34,911 bases of DNA from an uncultured Caryophanales bacterium (GTDB lineage Bacteria; Bacillota_I; Bacilli_A; RF39; UBA660). Location of the stretch: positions 1-34,911 of the forward strand of contig CAMNHK010000015.1 of NCBI GenBank assembly GCA_946539445.1. Direction: 5' to 3'. The notes under the pieces are model-generated. The model saw only the letters and a list, made by a program, of their open reading frames with translations. It made no database searches and was not told the origin of the DNA. Position numbers and translations under genes: made by a program. Positions 31,549 to 34,911 of the stretch are shown here, piece by piece (the first letter of the stretch is position 1; each line of letters starts with the position of its first letter).

Positions 31549-32152
31549 AATAATTACATACGAAATAGATAAAAGCAACAAACGCTAAAAACATAATACT
31601 GAAGATTGCATACAATACCAAAGTAATCGTATCTAATACAGTACCTTTTGTTTTTTCAACAGGAACATCTCCTGCCAATACTTTTGTAGAAAAATTGGTA
31701 TCAGGAGTCTTTTCTACTTCTTTAAAATCAAAAGATAAATCATAAATCGTTCTCATTTCATCTTCTAAACGATTCATTTTAATCGTAGATTCACTAACAC
31801 ATTTTTTCTTTTCTACTTTTGGTTTTTTAGAAACTGGTTCTTCCTTCTTTAGAACTGTTTCCTTTTTTACTGATTCTTTCTTTGGTTTAGAAGGAGTTTT
31901 TCTCTCTTCTACAACAATTGCTTCTTTTTTCTTTTTAGAAGGTCTTTCTTCTACAACAATGGCTTCTTTTTTAGTAGTTGTTTTGCTACTAGAAGATGCT
32001 TTATTGGTAGTAGTCTTCTTGTTATTATTAGATGCTTCTTTTTTAGCCGCTTCAATAATTGTTACATCATCTAATTTTTTCTTTTCCTTTAATAACGTAT
32101 CTAGCTTTTTATTAACTTTTTTACGTACCGCTCTTGTCGCTTTTTTAGCCAT
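31547..32152 (-). CDS. Lys-rich tail-anchored protein of unknown function
   Basis: I prefer ATG 32152 (MAKKATRAV) because AAGGGGATGA lies about 10 bases upstream; the ATG three codons earlier touches the GG run. The 201-residue protein has a very basic N-terminal 115 residues, low in complexity, with two copies of KKEAIVVEER. A short acidic region follows (MNRLEDEMRTIYDLSFDF), then a C-terminal membrane segment (LYAIFSIMFLAFVAFIYFV). The basic part resembles nucleic-acid-binding tails, so it could tether DNA or RNA to the membrane, but this is a guess from charge. No family is recognised. It is flanked by its own promoter and terminator. Confidence 0.75.
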   Translation of the reverse strand: MAKKATRAVRKKVNKKLDTLLKEKKKLDDVTIIEAAKKEASNNNKKTTTNKASSSSKTTTKKEAIVVEERPSKKKKEAIVVEERKTPSKPKKESVKKETVLKKEEPVSKKPKVEKKKCVSESTIKMNRLEDEMRTIYDLSFDFKEVEKTPDTNFSTKVLAGDVPVEKTKGTVLDTITLVLYAIFSIMFLAFVAFIYFVCNY

Positions 32153-32179
32153 TCCACTCATCCCCTTATTTGCGACTAT

Positions 32180-32185
32180 ATTATA
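32180..32185 (-). promoter_or_regulatory. Extended -10 of the Lys-rich protein gene
   Basis: TGATATAAT on the minus strand, with TTGTTT 17 bases upstream as a partial -35. The -35 is formed by the T-tract of the preceding terminator. Confidence 0.55.
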
Positions 32186-32197
32186 TCAAAAAATCTC

Positions 32198-32223
32198 AAA
32201 AAAACAAGTAGTAAAACTACTTA
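32198..32223 (-). terminator. Terminator after the WG-repeat-like protein
   Basis: Minus-strand AAGTAG-TTTTA-CTACTT followed by GTTTTTTT. The short 6-bp stem has a strong T-tract. Confidence 0.75.
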
Positions 32224-32235
32224 TTTTTCATTTTA

Positions 32236-33816
32236 TTAAGGTCTTCCACAAAGTTTTTTACGAACGTCTCCTTCTTTGGTCTCTGGATCATAAGATAATT
32301 CATAACACTCTTCCCTAGTATCAGCATCTACAAACCGATACAAAACTCCATCCATATAATTCATTCCATAACTAAACTCTACATTTCCAACATTACCAAA
32401 ATTATAGATTTCTTTGTCATTTATAGAAACAAGTTTTATAGCATCCTTATCTTGTACTAAAACATATTTCCCAGCAAGGAAAGAATAAACTCTACCATAA
32501 GAATCAAATGTATATTCTTTTCCAGAAAAATCATAAATATGAACCTCTTGATTATTATCAATTCCATTGATTCCAACCAAATAGTTACCAGATAATTGTA
32601 ACTGTTTATATTTTAAAGGAATCACTACTTCTCCTGTTTTATAGTTAATAACTCCGTAATCAACAGCAAATCCACCATAAACTTCATAATAATTTGAAAC
32701 AGGAACAATTCCATCTTCTAAAGTATCAATAAAATGATATTTTGAATACTTCATACCAGGAATAGTTGCGATAACAGAATGATATCTATTAGACACTGTT
32801 AACTCACCAGTTTTTAGACTAGCAAATCCCCAATTTCCATTCTTTTCAACACCTACATATTCTTGATCATACTCATCACCAACCATAATTGGTAAAATAG
32901 CATCATACCCAAGAGACTCTAATGCCTTTTCCCCGGTCTTAAAATTGATCATATGAACCAATCCATCCATATCGTAATAGAATACATACGTTGGATTTTT
33001 ATCTCCTAAGAAAGTCAATTTACTATAAGATTCTGTAATAACAAAACTATAATCATCATAATTTTCTTTGTTACTTGGTTCTTCCAAAGTAGCACTCTTA
33101 TTTTTTTTCGATACATAAACATGAATCGTTCCTTCTGGTTCGGCTTCCACCGTTTCCTCTTCTTTTGTACCATAAGAATACTTAGTAGATTGTTGATCAA
33201 TCGAACAATCATCTAAATAAATCATACGATCTTCATATATTTCGTGAACATTACATACAACATCAAAATCATATTGCATAAGTTCAAGTGCTTCATCATA
33301 AGTAAGAAGTTTTTGTTGTTTATTATAGTAAGTAACAACAAGCCCTTGAATCGTATCTCCAAATCCTGTAATAATATCTCTTTGTTCACTACTACTATAA
33401 TGTTTTTCACTATCATGAGAAACTGGCTTATTATGTTGACGCACAACCAAAATAATAACAAACAAAAGAATAAACAAAATAACAAAAGCTCCGACTAAAA
33501 GTAAATAAATATTAACTTTTGCTTTTTTGTCCTCCTCTTTTTCTTTAGGAACTATCAAAGCTTGCGTAAGAGATAAAGAATCTTTTCTTTCTGGAACGAC
33601 TTTTTTCTCTTCCACTTTCTCCTCAACTACCTCTTCTACTTCCTTTTTATCTTCTATATCCGTTATAGAATCTATTTTTTTTGTATCTTCGGTATCCTCA
33701 ACAACTTTTTCTAAAACAGCCTCTTCTTTTTCCTTTTTTTCTTTTTTTATGTTTTTTTCCTCACCTAAAATATTTTGTATTTCTTCATCTATTTTTTCAA
33801 TTGTATCTTTGCTCAT
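32236..33816 (-). CDS. Membrane-anchored WG-repeat-like protein (526 aa)
   Basis: A long acidic/basic cytosolic tail (1-97, many Glu-Lys runs) precedes one membrane segment (IYLLLVGAFVILFILLFVII, about 103-124) and an extracellular region. From about residue 270 the extracellular part is beta-rich, with units such as EKNGNWGFASLKTGEL, VDYGVINYKTGEVVIPLKYK and YDFSGKEYTFDSYGRVY. These resemble WG (KWG) repeats, which form beta-propeller-like folds. Several Cys (VVCNVHE, LDDCSID, REECYEL, KLCGRP) may pair outside the cell. Function is unknown. The gene starts at ATG 33816 with AGGTGAGG upstream and has its own extended -10 and terminator. Confidence 0.75.
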   Translation of the reverse strand: MSKDTIEKIDEEIQNILGEEKNIKKEKKEKEEAVLEKVVEDTEDTKKIDSITDIEDKKEVEEVVEEKVEEKKVVPERKDSLSLTQALIVPKEKEEDKKAKVNIYLLLVGAFVILFILLFVIILVVRQHNKPVSHDSEKHYSSSEQRDIITGFGDTIQGLVVTYYNKQQKLLTYDEALELMQYDFDVVCNVHEIYEDRMIYLDDCSIDQQSTKYSYGTKEEETVEAEPEGTIHVYVSKKNKSATLEEPSNKENYDDYSFVITESYSKLTFLGDKNPTYVFYYDMDGLVHMINFKTGEKALESLGYDAILPIMVGDEYDQEYVGVEKNGNWGFASLKTGELTVSNRYHSVIATIPGMKYSKYHFIDTLEDGIVPVSNYYEVYGGFAVDYGVINYKTGEVVIPLKYKQLQLSGNYLVGINGIDNNQEVHIYDFSGKEYTFDSYGRVYSFLAGKYVLVQDKDAIKLVSINDKEIYNFGNVGNVEFSYGMNYMDGVLYRFVDADTREECYELSYDPETKEGDVRKKLCGRP

Positions 33817-33839
33817 TTACCTCACCTACTATCATATTC

Positions 33840-33845
33840 AGTATA
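33840..33845 (-). promoter_or_regulatory. Extended -10 of the WG-repeat-like gene
   Basis: TGATATACT on the minus strand, 23 bases before the ATG and close behind the T-tract at 33851-33860. Confidence 0.5.
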
Positions 33846-33850
33846 TCAAA

Positions 33851-33882
33851 AATAAAAAAAAAGTACACATTAATATGTACTT
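33851..33882 (-). terminator. Hairpin terminator between tsf and the WG-repeat-like gene
   Basis: Minus-strand AAGTACA (33876-33882) pairs with TGTACTT (33861-33867) across an A/T loop, followed by nine T. It is a second terminator about 110 bases beyond the one at tsf, and so may end a short independent transcript. Confidence 0.75.
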
Positions 33883-33990
33883 AATTATTTGCTATTCTTG
33901 TAAATATGTACAATCGAAATACCTCCGACATCCAATAATTATTAAAAAACCCTTAAGATTCAAAATATTTCATAAAGTTTTTCAACTAAA
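33883..33990 (-). other. Gap between two terminators, possible tiny ORF
   Basis: The 108 bases between the tsf terminator and the next hairpin hold no recognisable gene. On the minus strand an ATG near 33931 opens a 16-codon frame (MSEVFRLYIFTRIANN) ending just before the second hairpin. A GGAGG lies inside it, in front of an in-frame TTG. No clear promoter is seen. It may be a leader peptide, a gene remnant or chance. Confidence 0.3.
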
Positions 33991-34014
33991 AAAAGAAGTA
34001 TTTCTACTTCTTTA
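33990..34014 (-). terminator. tsf terminator
   Basis: Minus-strand AAAGAAGTA-GAAA-TACTTCTTT (33992-34013) is a perfect 9-bp stem with a GAAA tetraloop followed by T residues. It starts at the tsf stop codon. Confidence 0.9.
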
Positions 34015-34908
34015 TTTAGCAGCATTCATTTGAGCAGCAACTTCTTCAGCAAAGTTTTCTTGTTTCTTTTCAATACCTTCTCCAACAGCAATTCTAACCA
34101 TAGATAGAACTTCTCCACCGTTATTTTTAACGTATTGTTCTACTGTCATAGAAGAATCTTTAATAAAGTCTTGCTCTACTAAACAGTTTTCTTTAAAGAA
34201 TTTAGAAAGTTTACCAGTAGCCATCTTATCTAGAATATCTTCTGGTTTCTTTTCGTTTTTAGGATCATTTTTCATTTCGGCTTTAATCATTGCTTTTTCA
34301 TGTTCAATAACATCAGCTGGAACACTATCACGATTAACAGCAATTGGATTCATAGCAGCAGCTTGCATAGCAACATCTCTTGCTACATCTAAATCAGTAA
34401 CACCTTTTAATACAACGATAGAAGTAATCTTTCCTCCCATATGAGAATAAATACCAAATACTTCATCATCCTTTTTTGTAATTCTTTGGAAACGTCTAAA
34501 ACTAATCTTTTCTCCAATAGTAGCAGTTTCTTCAACAATTCTCTCTGCTACTGTTTTACCATCGGCTAATTTTACTTGAGTTGCTTCTTCTTCTGTTTTG
34601 CAATCCGCAAACATTAAAGTATCTCGTAATTCTTTTACTAAATCATGGAATTTTTCATTCTTAGTAACAAAGTCTGTTTCACAGTTAACTTCAAATAAAA
34701 TAGCTTCATTGTCATTACTAGCTCCAACAGTAATTCCTTCAGCAGCAATTCTAGATTCTTTTTTAGCAGCTTTAGCAATACCCTTTTCTCTTAACCAATC
34801 AACAGCTTTATCCATATTACCTTCGCAGGCTTCAAGAGCTTTTTTACAATCCATCATTCCAGCTCCTGTTTTTTCTCTTAATTCTTTTACATCACTTGCA
34901 CTAAACAT
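34012..34908 (-). CDS. tsf: Elongation factor Ts
   Basis: The 298-residue protein is the nucleotide-exchange factor for EF-Tu. The N-terminal UBA-like domain has VKELREKTGAGMMDCKKALE. The core contains EGITVGASNDNEAILFEVNC, CETDFVTKNEKFHDL and HMGGKITSIVVLKG, then DVAMQAAAMNPIAVNRD. The coiled-coil insert and a C-terminal QDFIKDSSMTVEQYVKNNGG segment complete the family. The ATG is 3 bases from the window edge, so the SD and the usual rpsB partner lie outside. Its terminator shows that tsf ends its transcript here; pyrH does not follow. Confidence 0.97.
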   Translation of the reverse strand: MFSASDVKELREKTGAGMMDCKKALEACEGNMDKAVDWLREKGIAKAAKKESRIAAEGITVGASNDNEAILFEVNCETDFVTKNEKFHDLVKELRDTLMFADCKTEEEATQVKLADGKTVAERIVEETATIGEKISFRRFQRITKKDDEVFGIYSHMGGKITSIVVLKGVTDLDVARDVAMQAAAMNPIAVNRDSVPADVIEHEKAMIKAEMKNDPKNEKKPEDILDKMATGKLSKFFKENCLVEQDFIKDSSMTVEQYVKNNGGEVLSMVRIAVGEGIEKKQENFAEEVAAQMNAAK

Positions 34909-34911
34909 ATA

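Noticed and set aside
31959..32318. Plus-strand open frame antisense to the Lys-rich protein
   Set aside because: It is a shadow of low-complexity Lys codons, crosses a terminator and a promoter, and has no ribosome binding site.
33527..34033. Plus-strand open frame of 168 codons rich in Ser/Phe/Leu
   Set aside because: It is antisense to the Glu/Lys-rich N-terminus of the WG-repeat-like gene and runs through two terminators. It lacks a good ribosome binding site and its composition is the complement of Lys/Glu codons.
1..34911. tRNA or rRNA genes, insertion sequences, integrases, CRISPR arrays
   Set aside because: None seen in reading both strands; the only structured RNAs are the T-box, the rplS leader and terminators.

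Overview
The window is AT-rich DNA from a low-GC Gram-positive bacterium, most likely an uncultured anaerobic gut Bacilli lineage (RF39/Erysipelotrichales-like). The evidence is Bacillota housekeeping synteny, AGGAGG-type Shine-Dalgarno sites, a Phe T-box in front of pheST, an SspI-like spore protein and an NfnAB flavoenzyme pair typical of anaerobes. TGA is used as a stop codon, so this is not a mycoplasma with code 4. Every gene except one (sspI-like, 17775-18002) is on the minus strand, so the window reads right to left. The lineage is an inference.

Right end (34.9-31.5 kb): tsf, then a membrane-anchored WG-repeat-like protein and a Lys-rich tail-anchored protein. 31.4-27.4 kb: a secreted papain-type protease with InlB-type repeats and a dockerin, translationally coupled to a membrane-anchored protein with an Ig/cohesin-like N-terminus. 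27.3-22.4 kb: frr, an unknown protein, then the T-box-controlled pheST operon. 22.4-18.0 kb: an unknown anchored extracellular protein and two tandem membrane-anchored serpins. All three start from nearly identical promoter/SD cassettes. 18.0-17.8 kb: the lone plus-strand gene, convergent with serpin 1 on a shared terminator.

17.7-14.7 kb: an RNA-processing operon (YgjP-like metallopeptidase, SpoU methyltransferase, rimM, trmD, unknown protein). 14.6-13.3 kb: a DUF5305-like membrane protein. 13.2-7.05 kb: the most interesting locus. A clear promoter drives a small helical protein, a DUF4176-like protein, a 1291-residue LXG-like toxin and an ADP-ribosylglycohydrolase. The toxin carries an R-STS-ExE ADP-ribosyltransferase domain and a C-terminal segment resembling CD38-type ADP-ribosyl cyclases/NAD glycohydrolases. 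I read the locus as a type VII secretion toxin-immunity module in which the last gene reverses arginine ADP-ribosylation. It lies between trmD and rplS, which are usually adjacent in Bacillota.

6.9-5.2 kb: rplS with a leader hairpin, lepB and an unknown membrane protein. 5.2-3.0 kb: nfnA/nfnB. 2.9-1.0 kb: an unknown protein, a DUF2130 protein and a small conserved-looking protein. 0.9-0 kb: a partial unknown gene with an alpha/beta-hydrolase-like pattern that runs off the window.

Transcription units are tightly packed. Strong hairpin terminators often overlap stop codons and are followed within a few bases by an extended -10 promoter for the next gene.
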